A stretch of 64,000 nt of DNA from Adiantum capillus-veneris (lineage: Eukaryota; Streptophyta; Polypodiopsida; Polypodiales; Pteridaceae). Of the stretch, positions 44,708 to 55,279 are shown piece by piece. Location of the stretch: positions 107,103,587-107,167,586 of the forward strand of contig CM043966.1 in assembly GCA_014529385.2 (NCBI GenBank), given 5' to 3'. Position numbers and translations under genes: made by a program. The notes under the pieces are model-generated. The model was not told the DNA's origin. It did not search any database and saw only the letters and a list, made by a program, of their open reading frames with translations. Within the stretch, counting starts at the first letter, position 1; each line of letters opens with the position of its first letter.

Positions 44708-47577
44708 GCTCCCATGGTGAGTAGACACACACGTGACACAGTCCCTGCATACAAGGGATGCAAGGTGGGAAGAGGAGCTACAGTAAAAGAATCCTAGTTG
44801 GAGGAATGCACTATGGTGGGCAAAGATGTTTGCAATGGTGATGTAGACAAAAAGGAGCACCATGGTGAGGGCAATCTTCTTTGTTTCTTCATTGTGCCAA
44901 AGCCAAGGTCTACATAGGCCACAATGATCTCCTCTCTCTCCCTCTGTGTCATCGTTCCATGATTGATATGGCTCCAACTTTAAGTGGTTGCACACAAAAT
45001 GCCCTTGGTGGCCCTTACTTATTGGGGGGTGTGACGCAAAGGAGGCAAGGCTCTCAGCATGGCAGTTTCTTTAGAAAGACCCAAGCAAGAAGCAAGAGAT
45101 CATGGTCACAATCAAATTTGAAACATTCAACAAAATTTGGGAATTGAATTTGACAAGGTTGATTCTGTTCTATAATTTAGACAAGGCTAGGTATTGCCTT
45201 GTCTTCGAGTAGGGCTTCAAGCATGGCTAGGAGCTCCTCTTGCTTTGGCAATAATTAAATTTGGCAAAGGCAAGGTGATGGTTTTTGGCTTGGCAAAAAA
45301 GCAATGGCCTCAACAAGAGGGCTCTCATCAAGCATGGATTCAAGCACGGCTAAGCAAAGACGGGGTTTGATAATGCGACAAGAAAATCCAACACAAGCAG
45401 GAGTGTGGGGAATATCTTTTTGATTCTTCATAGAGTTTCAGCCCATTAAGCCAATCAAGTTGCAATTGTACACAGTAAAGAAAATCTTCTACACATGTAA
45501 GGTATCTTGCATAGACAAACCACTCTAAGCAATGATACAAATCTTGATGCCAAGGGTGGTGATTCAAGCACCCAAAATATTCAAAAAGTGCTTTTCAAAG
45601 TTGGTAAGAAAGTTAAATTTAAACGTTTACAATTTTAAACTTATTGAATTCTCTACAATGCAAGCTTGGAAAGCAAAAGTTGCTTCTATCAAGCAAGGTT
45701 TTGAAGTCAAATGAAGTTTGATAGCTACGTTTCTTGAGCTATCTCCTTTCAACATTGGGCAATCTAAGAAACATATGCTGGCCATGAGCACAGAAGCTCC
45801 ATCGTGTTTTATTCTTATGATGTACTTTTGTGAAGCAAGGCTTTAAATTTAGGAATATTGCATAAAATATTCCAAAGTTTGAGATATTCTATTAGCATAC
45901 AAACTTGCAGGGACTTTGCAATGTGTCTAAATGGTCTTTCACGAGAGGGCTTACATGGTACATACAAAAACTCTCATTCTATCAGAATCCGTGTCTATGA
46001 TCCACGTTCAAACACGGACAACAATATCAAATTGAAATTCACTCTCATCGAGCATGTGGTTTCAAATTTTGAGACAACTAGCCAAAAATGGGTAAAAAGC
46101 TTCGACAATTTCAAGTTCTTCTTGTTTTTTTTTGTGTTTTCAACCTTTAATTTGGAAGGATCTCCTGCTGTGCAAACCAAAGTTCTTTGTAGGGATATAA
46201 TGAGAAGCAAGGTTTCTACCCCATGAGAATGTGTTGCTCATTGACTTAAGATCAAGGACAATGGCACATAGATATGAGGATTGGCACTCTTGTAAAACAA
46301 GGTCAATTTTTGCTTGAAAACGTTAATTCTAATTTTGGACAATGCAAGGAGCTTAAACATATCAACTCCCCAACCATCATTATTGCCAAGGGCTTACCAC
46401 TCTCTTTTTCAGAGTTTCATGCACGGTGCACCAAAAGGTGAAATTGAATCCACTCAATCACTGTTTATGCTTTGGCTATAACACCAACTACTCTATCAAG
46501 GACATCATTATCCACCTATTGGTCATAGTGGATTCTATTTGATGCAATGTCCACATGCAGTGGACTCGCATGCTTCTTTAGCACGAAGGTAAGATCATGT
46601 TTTTTTCCAGTGATTTTTCTTGATGCTTCTTCTATCAAAGTTGTTACAATGGTTACCCATAGTTGTGACCTTCTACCGAATAGCAATTGAAATTGGTATC
46701 TTTGATTGTTTCTTTTGCATATCAATTCATCAATGAGCACTATATATCATTGATTATATGCACAATGTGCATGCACTAGAGTGCATTTTATTTGCAAGAT
46801 TCTACTTTTGTGCTTTGTAATCGTTTCACTTTTTTTTAGCTTTTTGCTATCATTTTGGTGCAAAATAGTATCCCAATGTGTTTTAATGGTTCTATTTCAC
46901 CTTTTCCACACCTTGGAACTCAAATTCAAGCATGTAAAGTGTCCATACTCTTTGTGGCATACAATATCAACTCATCATCAAAACATAATTTCTAAGTAGA
47001 AAACATAGCACGTAGCTTAACTTCATAATAATGTAATCAATGTGAATACAAATGTGAAGGTGGGTAGTGTGTATAATGATCATAAAGCTAGGTTCATCAT
47101 ACATGGTTAACGCAAAATGAACATAATGACTTAGGGGACAAGGTAGGCATATGGATTTTCATGTGTCATTTGAGTTGAATTCCAACAATGTACACATTAA
47201 TAAATTAGTTGTGACAAGCACAACATGTTTCTCCAACAACTCCTAACTAAAAATCTCATTGTGAATTCTTTCACCCATGTGAAGGTCTTCAGCATAAGGC
47301 CATAGGACTTCATGGTGCAAGTTTATGTGATTGCATCTGGACAAAGTCCCTCTCTTTTCATATGGATAAGATAGCCTAGAGCTTCATTTCCCACAATATA
47401 AGCATTACCATGCTCAACGTGTTTCTATAAAAATCTCTGAAGGTGCTAGCATTGGTGATTGCATCTAGAGAAAGGTCTTCCTTTGCATTTGGTTAAAGCA
47501 ACCCAGAGCTACCTTGCCATAGACATGTTGGGCATATCTGGCCATGATTGCAGTCTAAGCGAAGGCATTTTGGATAG
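44421..47577. other. unrecognised AT-rich block within element A
   Basis: About 3.1 kb between relic J and element A integrase. It holds a (CT)n run (44616-44704) and short frames with no clear family. It is probably the rest of relic J or an older host sequence carried with it; I see no element ends. Confidence 0.45.
44616..44704. repeat. (CT)n microsatellite
   Basis: About 44 CT units, uninterrupted. Confidence 0.97.
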
Positions 47578-48449
47578 AGTCTCGCGTATATTCATCCGCT
47601 TCAAAAATCTTATCTTTCATGCTTAGGAAAGAATGGAAGCTTTGCAGCACCTTCAATAATCTCAAATGGCGCCTTCCCCATCGAAGAGTGTATCGTGTTA
47701 TTGTAGGCAAATTCCACCAAAGTTAAGTACTTTTCCCATTGAGTCTTCTGATCTGAGATATAAGACTTCAATAAATCTAGTACCACTGAATTTGCAACAT
47801 CAGATTGCCCATCAGTCTGCGCGTGGAACGATGACGAGAACTGCAACCGCGTGTCAATGTTCTCCCAAATTGCCTTCCAAAACAAATTCGTAAATCTGGG
47901 GTCTCTCTCAGAGACAATCGTCTCAAGCATGCCATGTAATCTGAAGATATGGGCCACAAACAGTCTCGCTAAGTGATCCGGCTTGACTGTTTTCTACACT
48001 GGAATGAAATGAGTCTGTTTGCTAAATCTGTCAATAGCAGTCCAGATACCATCGTGACCACTCTGTGTTCTCAGGAGATCAAAAATGAAATCCATTGCAA
48101 TACTTTCCTACGGGCGGGTGGGTATGGGTAAAGGCTGTAACAATCCCTATGCCTTATGCCTGTTAAACTTGACCTTCAGGCATACTAAGCAACTGCGCAC
48201 AAACTCTTCCACATCCTTTTTGAGTCTCGGCCAAGAGAAGTATCTCTCTACCCCTTTCATGGTGGTAGCAATACCGCGGTGACCCATAAAAGGTGGACAG
48301 TGGCATTCAGTCATAACCTTTTCCCTCAACGGCTGTGTAACGCACAACATGGTTTTGCTCATCAAGTAGCCTTCTCGAATGGAGTATCCTACTACTGTCT
48401 CCCCATCCCGTATCCGTGTGAAAATATCTGCAAAATCTATATCCGTGGC
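47578..48449 (-). pseudogene. element A integrase (C-terminus lost)
   Basis: The HHCC zinc region reads HCPPFMGHRGIATTMKGVER, YFSWPRLKKDVEEFVRSCLVC. The core has FRLHGMLETIVSERDPRFT, SSSFHAQTDGQSDVANSVVL and FAYNNTIHSSMGKAPFEIIE. The C-terminal and chromodomain part present in B (51800-52307) is replaced by unrelated sequence at 47577. Confidence 0.82.
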
Positions 48450-49001
48450 ATACTGGTCGACCATATCCTCGAGGCTCCTATGATGTATCGCAGAAATAGC
48501 CAGAACCAACGGCTTCCAAGACAAAGCATCTGCCACCACATTCTTCTGTCCCTGCACATGGACAATCTGGCAGTGAAACTGTGACAAGATGTTCGCCCAC
48601 CGCATCTTCTTTTCCAATAGCTACTTCTGTGACAAGAAGTGGCGCAAACTCTGATGGTCTGTAAAGACAGTAAAATCCGCTCCACGTAGACAATGCCCGC
48701 CACTGAGTAAGAGCATGGATAACCGCCAAAAGCTCTTTCTCATAAATCTGTGCTGTCATCTCCGGCCTTGAGAACAATCGGCTCTCATAAGCAATGACAT
48801 GGCCTTCTTGCATTAAGACCGCACCGAGACTACGACCACAAGCATCACAAATGACTTCTGCAAGTCCGGCAAAGTCAAAACTGGTCCCGTAGTCCATTTC
48901 TCTTTCAATGTCTGAAAGGCAGTCATCTCTGTGGGTCCCCACGAGAAAGGGACTCCTTTCTGTGTCAAGATATGCAAATGGGAAGCAACCTCTGCAAACT
49001 T
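48450..49001 (-). pseudogene. element A RNase H
   Basis: VICDACGRSLGAVLMQEGHV, IAYESRLFSRPEMTAQIYEK and ELLAVIHALTQWR are gypsy RNase H motifs (D-A-S/C-G, then Y-x-x-E-K-E-L). After a frameshift, LRWANILSQFHCQIVHVQGQ and NVVADALSWKPLVLAIS follow. Broken by frameshifts near 48600-48880. Confidence 0.83.
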
Positions 49002-49580
49002 TCATATGAACCGCCTGTAGTACGAACACAGTCCCAAGAAGCTTCTAACTTCATGGACATTCTTCAAATCGGGCCAATCACGTATAGTCTCTATCTTGGC
49101 CGGATCCATTTGCACTCCTGCTGCTAAGACAATGTGTCCGAAAAAGTGTATCTCTGATAGGAAAAAATCACTTTTGTTTGCATGAATCACTAACTTGTGA
49201 TCTCGTAATGCCTGAAAGACCTGAAGCAAATGATCTCTATGTTCTGCCTCATTCTTGGAGAAAACAATGATGTCGTCAAAGAAAGTGCCAACAAATAGCC
49301 TGTACTCTCGAAAAATCATGTCCATCATCCGGTTAAATGTCGCAGGAGCATTGGTTAAGCCAAAAGGCATCACCAAAAACTCAAATAATCCAAAAGTCGT
49401 CCGAAAAGCTGTCTTGCAGACGTCTCCAGGCGCGATCCTGATATGATGATATCCACTCTTCAAATCAATCCTGCTAAAGCATGAGGATCCCTGTAACATG
49501 TCGAGTATATCATTGATCCTAGGAATCGGAAATCTATTTTTGATGCTGATTTTGTTGAGAGCTCTATAATCGATGCACAT
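49002..49580 (-). pseudogene. element A reverse transcriptase
   Basis: CIDYRALNKISIKNRFPIPR, FSRIDLKSGYHHIRI, FLVMPFGLTNAPATFNRMMD and the catalytic VGTFFDDIIVFS (FFDD, both Asp intact), then KSDFFLSEIHFFGHIV and SFLGLCSYYRRFI. It is a complete RT core over 192 codons. The stops on both sides separate it from protease and RNase H. Confidence 0.87.
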
Positions 49581-49583
49581 TCT

Positions 49584-50561
49584 CTAAGATCCGTCTTTCT
49601 TCAAAACCAACAACATTGGAGAGCAATGCGGTGAAGTACTAAGCTGGACAAGACCCTTTTTTAAAAGGTCTTTCACTTGATTCATAATCTCTTCATTCTG
49701 TGCTCGGCTCACACGGTAAGGTGGCCGGTTCAGTGGTGTGCTTCCAGGTATCAGATCAATGGTATGATCTTCAAGACGAGCAGGTGGTAACTCACCTAGT
49801 AGGCCCTGTAAGAAGCAATCGACGTGAGAGTGGAGAAAATCTTGGTGTTCTTTATCAAGTTTAGACATATTTGTCCTATCCTTATCGCTCAATTCTTTCA
49901 TAAAGATCGAGTAAACAAACAGACTAGATTTCATTAATTTAGAAATGGCCGAAGCCGATACAATAGGACCACACTCGCCCTTCAGTTTAATATCAAGTAC
50001 AATGGTTCTGCCCTTTTCTGTAGTCAATGTCGCTTTCCTCGCCCGATAATCGACCACGGCGTTGTTCTTGTGGTACCATGGAATCCCTAAGAGAACATCA
50101 CAATCCTCCAAAGGCATTATGAAGAAGTCCTCATGCCCCAAATACCCCTGACAATGCAACCGAAGTTTGCCAATGACAGGTGTAATGGCTACGTCCCTAC
50201 CGGGTGCCGCTAGAACTGCCTCCGCAAGTGGTCTCATCCGATCGGGAGTGATCTCGAGCCACGCCGCCAATTCCGGTGAAATGAAGATGGCCTTGGCTCC
50301 TCTATCAAAGAAGATCAAGGCCTCTTGATCTTTCACTTTACCCCAAGCTCGCCAAAGTTCTGTACTCTCGTCCATGGTGTTGGGATCGATACCCACATAA
50401 TCTGGAACCAGTCCTGTTTTCATCTTGCCTTTTCGTCCACTTTCCTCAACTGCTCTCGAACTCTCAGGCCTGTCGTCGTCCTTATCGTTCTGTTCTTTCT
50501 GTGCCTTTTTAGGGCACTTCGCGGAGAGGATGTCCATGTTCCCCGCATCCAAAGCACTTCT
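49584..50561 (-). pseudogene. element A protease region
   Basis: A long open frame: VGIDPNTMDESTELWRAWGK, then ALIFFDRGAKAIFISPELAA (active-site position D-R-G), then EDCDVLLGIPWYHKNNAVVD (the ILG-type box before the palm), and PPYRVSRAQNEEIMNQVKDL, the entry to RT. The frame is open for over 300 codons, ending just before the RT start (stop in RTCIDYR position). The Asp-Arg-Gly triad departs from D-S/T-G but is the same in element B. Confidence 0.82.
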
Positions 50562-51221
50562 TGTAAAAGACTTGGACACTCCAAGTCAAGAATCAATCAC
50601 AACAGCACCAAATAACCACTTCAAAACAATTCATAGATCACAATACATTTGCACTGGCGCAGAGGAGTTCCGTGCCTAGAGATATTGGCCCCAAAGACTG
50701 GCGCCCCTTTCGGTATTCTTTATGTATTAAATCAATGTCAAAGTACAAAGAACGGTTAGGGTTTCACTCTCAGACTTTGCGTCCAGATGCTCTGAGAAGT
50801 GAGGCCCTCACCACGTATATAAAGATTACAAGGAATGCCCAAAAGCAGAGCCCCAAAAGCTTTCAGTTCAAAAGCAGTCTCTCTCTCTCTCAAGAGAGCA
50901 AGCAAAAATAAAGCAAATTCTCTCTCCCTCTCAATCTCCCTTGCGTAGCCAAAAGCATGCCAAAAAAAAAGTCGCTTGCTTTTTTTTTCAGCTTCCGCAA
51001 ATTCCGGGACTTCCGTACACTACTGCCATGTGGCAATAGCGCCTGCTTTTAGGGTTTCCAGCCACTTAGGGTTTCAGCCAGCAGTTAGGGTTAAATTTCC
51101 AGACATTAGGGTTTTTGCAAAATTAGGGTTTTTGGCAGAAATTAGGATTTGCAAATATTTTAGGGTTTCTGGCAGAAATTAGGGTTTCTACTGTCGGTAG
51201 CCACGTCATCACTTTGTGACA
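50562..51221 (-). repeat. element B 3' LTR, shared boundary with A
   Basis: Left end TGTAAAAGACTTGG, right end CTTTGTGACA; polypurine tract on its right (51222-51236). Shared LTR block at 50676-50720 and TTAGGG repeats at 51045-51190. Confidence 0.88.
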
Positions 51222-51236
51222 TACCCCCCTCTTGAA

Positions 51237-51799
51237 AGCATTGTAATCGACCGCCTGCAAAACCGACAAAAGCCATAAACCGTCTTAGCAGACACTGACT
51301 GTTAGTACCTACGTACTAGGAACACACATCTAGCACATGTAACAAATCGATAGTCACATCACAGGATATCACAGGACATCACACGACATTCAACATTCAT
51401 TCGGATCTTAGACCATGATTTATCGGCAATGTAGCTAGCAATCGCATCTAGGTCCAATCGGGACCTCATCGATGTCCGATTGACTAACCCCTATTGCAAC
51501 CATGTCTATTCAAGATCAATCAGACCAAAATGCTGCAGTCGTTTCGTCATCATAATCAGTATCATATCAGGAAATTCCATTTCATTAAAGTCATACAACA
51601 AATACTGTCAACTTTCAGTATCCCTGAAGCTCAAAGAGACATCAGTGACTCTAGTATCTAAATCAAAGCATCTGTTGACAAAGGAGCGGAGCAACTCCCC
51701 TCTTGTGCATCCCACTCCACCAGATCTCCGACCAAGCTGAATTCTGAGTTTCGTTTGGAATAGACTATGCTAAACCAAAAGCATCGAGGTAAAGTTTCA
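51237..51799 (-). other. element B 3' noncoding region
   Basis: It matches 40025-40508 of A for its first 450 bp. No gene is seen. Confidence 0.7.
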
Positions 51800-52764
51800 C
51801 AATCTGAGGAGTATCTGCTAGGTCCTCCTCCTCCATCCACTTCTCATCCAATGCAGGATAGTTCTTGAACTTAACCAAGAACTACCTTCGGATTTTACCA
51901 TTAGTCTTCGTATCCTTATGTGCCAAAATCTGTTCAAGAACAAGGATCTCCTGGTTTTCTTCTACTTCAGGTTGCTCATCACGCTCCCCATCATCAGGCA
52001 CATCACCGGTTTCAAGAGACTAACATGAAATGCATTGTGAATCCTCCAAGTATCTGGCAGTTTCAATCGGAAGGAGACGTCATTTATCTTTTCAGTGATC
52101 TAGAAAGGTCCGTAGTATCGCATACTTAGCTTTGGAAAAAGCCTCTCCTTTCCCTTTTTCTTTCTAAGGCGTGCCTTCTCAAAACGTAAGAGCACCCAAT
52201 CATCCTCCTTCAATTTCGAATCACGATGATGGCAATCCGCTGCCTTTTTCTGTCGTTCTTGAGACTTCTGCAAAGTCTCGCGAACCTTGGCAAAAGTCGT
52301 ATCCAAATCTCACGTATATTCATCCGCTTCAAAGATAATATCTTTCGTGCTTAGGAAGGGTGGAACCTTCGCAGCACCTTCAACAATCTCAAATGGCGCC
52401 TTCCCCGTCGAAGACTGTATCGTATTATTGTAGGCAAATTCCACCAAAGGTAAGTACCTTTCTCATTGAGTCTTCTGATCTGAGATATAAGACATCAATA
52501 AATCTAGAACCACTGAATTTGCAATCTCAGATTGCCCATCAGTCTGCGGGTGGAACGATGACGAGAACTACAACCGTGTACCAATGTTCTCCCAAATTGC
52601 CTTCCAAAACTCGTGAATCTGGGATCTCTGTCGGAGACAATCGTCTCAGGCATGCCATGTAATCTGAAGATCTAGGCCACAAACAGTCTCGCTAAGTAAT
52701 CCGGCTTGACTGTTTTCTTCACTGGAATGAAATGAGCCTGTTCGCTAAATCTGTCAATAGCAGT
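51800..52764 (-). pseudogene. element B integrase core, C-terminus and chromodomain
   Basis: The core is degraded (frames with F-R-A-E-DG..., 52360-52760). The C-terminus is clear: FAKVRETLQKSQERQKKAAD, KEDDWVLLRFEKARLRKKKG and KLSMRYYGPF. The tail at about 51810-51970 reads EILVLEQILAHKDTKTNGKI, a stop, then FLVKFKNYPALDEKWMEEED, a chromodomain, which marks the element as a chromovirus. Confidence 0.8.
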
Positions 52765-53529
52765 CTAGATACCATCGTGACCACTCTGTGTTCTTGGCAA
52801 ATCAAAAATAAAATCCATCGCAATACTTTCCCAGGGGTGGGTGGGTATGGGTAAAGGCTGTAACAATCCCTGTGCCTTATGCCTGTCAAACTTGACCTTC
52901 TGGCACACTAAGCAACTGCGCACAAATTCTTCCACATCCTTTTTGAGTCTCGGCCAAAAGAAGTATCTCTCTATCCCCTTCATGGTGGTAGCAATGCCGC
53001 GGTGACCCGTAAAAGGTGGATAGTGGCATTGAGTCATAACCTCTTCCCTCAATGACTGTGTAACGCACAACATAGTCTTTCTCATCAAGCAGCCTTCCCG
53101 AATGGAGTATCCTGCTATTGTCTCCCCATCCCATATCCGTGTGAAAGTATCTGCAAAGTCTGTATCTATGGCATATTGATCGACCATATCCTCGAAGCTC
53201 CTATGATGTATCGCGGAAATAGCCAAAATCAACGGCTTCCGAGACAAAGCATCTGCCACCACATTCTTCTGTCCCTGCACATGGACAACTTGGAAGTGAA
53301 ACTGTGACAAGATGTTCGCCCACCGCATCTGCTTTTCCGAAAGCTGCTTCTGTGACAAGAAGTAGCGCAAACTCTAATGGTCTGTAAAGACAGTAAAATC
53401 CGCTCCGAGTAGGTAATGCCGCCACTGAGTAAGAGCATGGATAACCGCCAAAAGTTCTTTCTCATAAATCTGTGCTGTCATCTCCGGCCTAGAGAACAAT
53501 TGGCTCTTGTAAGCAATGACATGGCCTTC
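52765..53529 (-). pseudogene. element B RNase H and integrase zinc domain
   Basis: LRWANILSQF-type connection (QMRWANILSQFHFQVVHVQG, NVVADALSRKPLILAIS) ends RNase H. Integrase begins HYPPFTGHRGIATTMKGIER, FFWPRLKKDVEEFVRSCLVC (HHCC), and IAMDFIFDLPRTQSGHD, the first catalytic Asp region. Confidence 0.84.
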
Positions 53530-54470
53530 TTACATTAAAACCGCACCGAGACTACGACCACAAGCATCACAATATACTTCAAATGACTTCTGCAAGTCCA
53601 GCAAAGTCAAAACTGGTCCCGTAGTCAATTTCTCTTTCAATGTCTGAAAGGCAGTCACCTCTGTGGATCCCCACGAGAAAGGGACTCCTTTCTGTGTCAA
53701 GATATGCAAACGGGAAGCAATTTCTACAAACTTTCGTATGAACCGCCTATAGTACGAACACAGTCCCAAGAAGCTTCTAACTTCATGGACATTCTTCAAA
53801 TCGGGCCAATCACGTATAGTCTCTATCTTGGCCGGATCCATTTGCACTCCTGCTACTGAGACAATGTGTCCCAAAAAGTGTATCTCTGGTAGGAAAAAAT
53901 CACTTTTCTTTGCATTAATCACTAACTTGTGATCTCGTAATGCTTGAAAGACCTGAAGCAAATGATCTCTATGTTCTGCCTCATTCTTGGAGAAAACAAT
54001 GATGTCGTCAAAGAAAGTGCCAACAAATAGCCTGTACTCTCGAAAAATCATGTCCATCATCCGGTTAAATATCGCAGGAGCATTGGTTAAGCCAAAAGGC
54101 ATCACCAAAAACTCAAATAACCCAAAAGTAGTCCGAAAGGCTGTCTTGTAGACGTCTTTCAAGACTTAGAGGATTAAGAGTCTCCCGACACGATTCGGAT
54201 CTGATGATATCCACTCTTCAAGTCAATCCTGCTAAAACACGAGGATCCTTGTAACCTGTCGAGTATATCATCGATCCTAGGAATCAAAAATCTGTTCTTG
54301 ATGGTGATTTTGTTGAGAGCTCTATAATCGATGCACGTCCTCCAAGATCCGTCTTTCTTCAAAACCAACAACATTGGAGAGCAATACGATGAAGTACTAG
54401 GCTGGACAAGACCCTTTTTTAAAAGGTCTTTCACTTGGTTCATAATCTCTTCATTCTGTGCTCGGCTCAC
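53530..54470 (-). pseudogene. element B reverse transcriptase
   Basis: VSRAQNEEIMNQVKDLLKKG, CIDYRALNKITIKNRFLIPR, FSRIDLKSGYHQIRI, FLVMPFGLTNAPAIFNRMMD, VGTFFDDIIVFS (FFDD intact), FLGHIVSVAGVQMDPAK, CSYYRRFIRKFVEIASRLHI. A short insertion of about 26 bp at 54156-54182, absent from A, splits the frame between GYHQIRI and YKTAFRTTF. Confidence 0.87.
54156..54182. repeat. short insertion in element B RT, flanked by gtct
   Basis: Relative to element A (gacgtctccaggcg at about 49420), B has about 26 extra bases ending with a second gtct. It looks like a transposon footprint or repair filler. Confidence 0.5.
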
Positions 54471-54508
54471 ACGGTAAGGTGGCCGGTTCGGTGGTGTGCT
54501 TCCAGGTA

Positions 54509-55180
54509 TCAGATCAATGGTATGATCTTCAGGACAAGCAGGTGGTAACTCACCTGGTAGGCCCTGTAAGAAGCAATCGGCGTGAGGGTGGAGAAAATCT
54601 TGGCGTTCTTTATAAGTTTAGACATATTTGTCCTATCCTTATCGCTCAATTCTTTCATAAAGATCGAGTAAACAAACAGACTGGATTTCATTAATTTAGA
54701 AATCGTCGAAGCCGATACAATAGGGACAGACTCGCCCTTCAGTTTAATATCAAGTACAATGGTTCTGCCCTTTTCTGTAGTCAATGTCGCTTTCCTCGCC
54801 CGATAATCGACCACGGCGTTGTTCTTGTGGTACCAGGGAATCCCTAAGAGAACATCACAATCCTCCAAAGGCATTATGAAGAAGTCCTCGTGCCCCAAAT
54901 ACCCCTGACAATGCAACCGAAGTTTGCCAATGACAGGTGTAATGGCTACGTCCCTACCGGGTGCCGCTAGAATTGCCTCCGCAAGTGGTCCCATCTCATC
55001 CGGAGTGATCTCGAGCCGCGCCGCCAATTCCGGTGAAATGAAGATAGCCTTGGCTCCTCTATCAAAGAAGATCAGGGCCTCTTGATCTTTCACTTTACCC
55101 CAAGCTTGGCAAAGTTCTGTACTCTCCTCCATGGTGTTGGGATCGGTACCCACACAATTTGGAACCAGTCCTGTTTTCAT
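54509..55180 (-). pseudogene. element B protease
   Basis: The same protein as A's: VGTDPNTMEESTELCQAWGK, ALIFFDRGAKAIFISPELAA (D-R-G), EDCDVLLGIPWYHKNNAVVD. The frame shifts near 54610. Confidence 0.82.
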
Positions 55181-55279
55181 CTTGCCTTTTCGTCCACGTT
55201 TCTCAGCTGCTCTCGAACTCTCAGGCTTCTTGTCGTCCTTATCGTTCTGTTCTTTCTATTCTTTTTATCGTTTTGTTCT

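Larger units (their letters stand above)
39350..50561 (-). mobile_element. element A: chromovirus with truncated gag
   Basis: On the minus strand: the end of gag, protease, RT, RNase H, integrase, then a 7.1-kb foreign block (40509-47577), a 3' noncoding region, PPT and 3' LTR (39350-40014). The N-terminal and central gag and its own 5' LTR are missing: the sequence stops at 50561 in the linker after the zinc-knuckle region, where the LTR of B begins. It is highly similar to B over 47578-50561. Confidence 0.8.

Noticed and set aside
44555-44995. Frames with long Arg-Glu or Ser-Leu runs (e.g. at 44555, 59977, 59993, 4064)
   Set aside because: They are translations of (CT)n/(AG)n microsatellites, not proteins.
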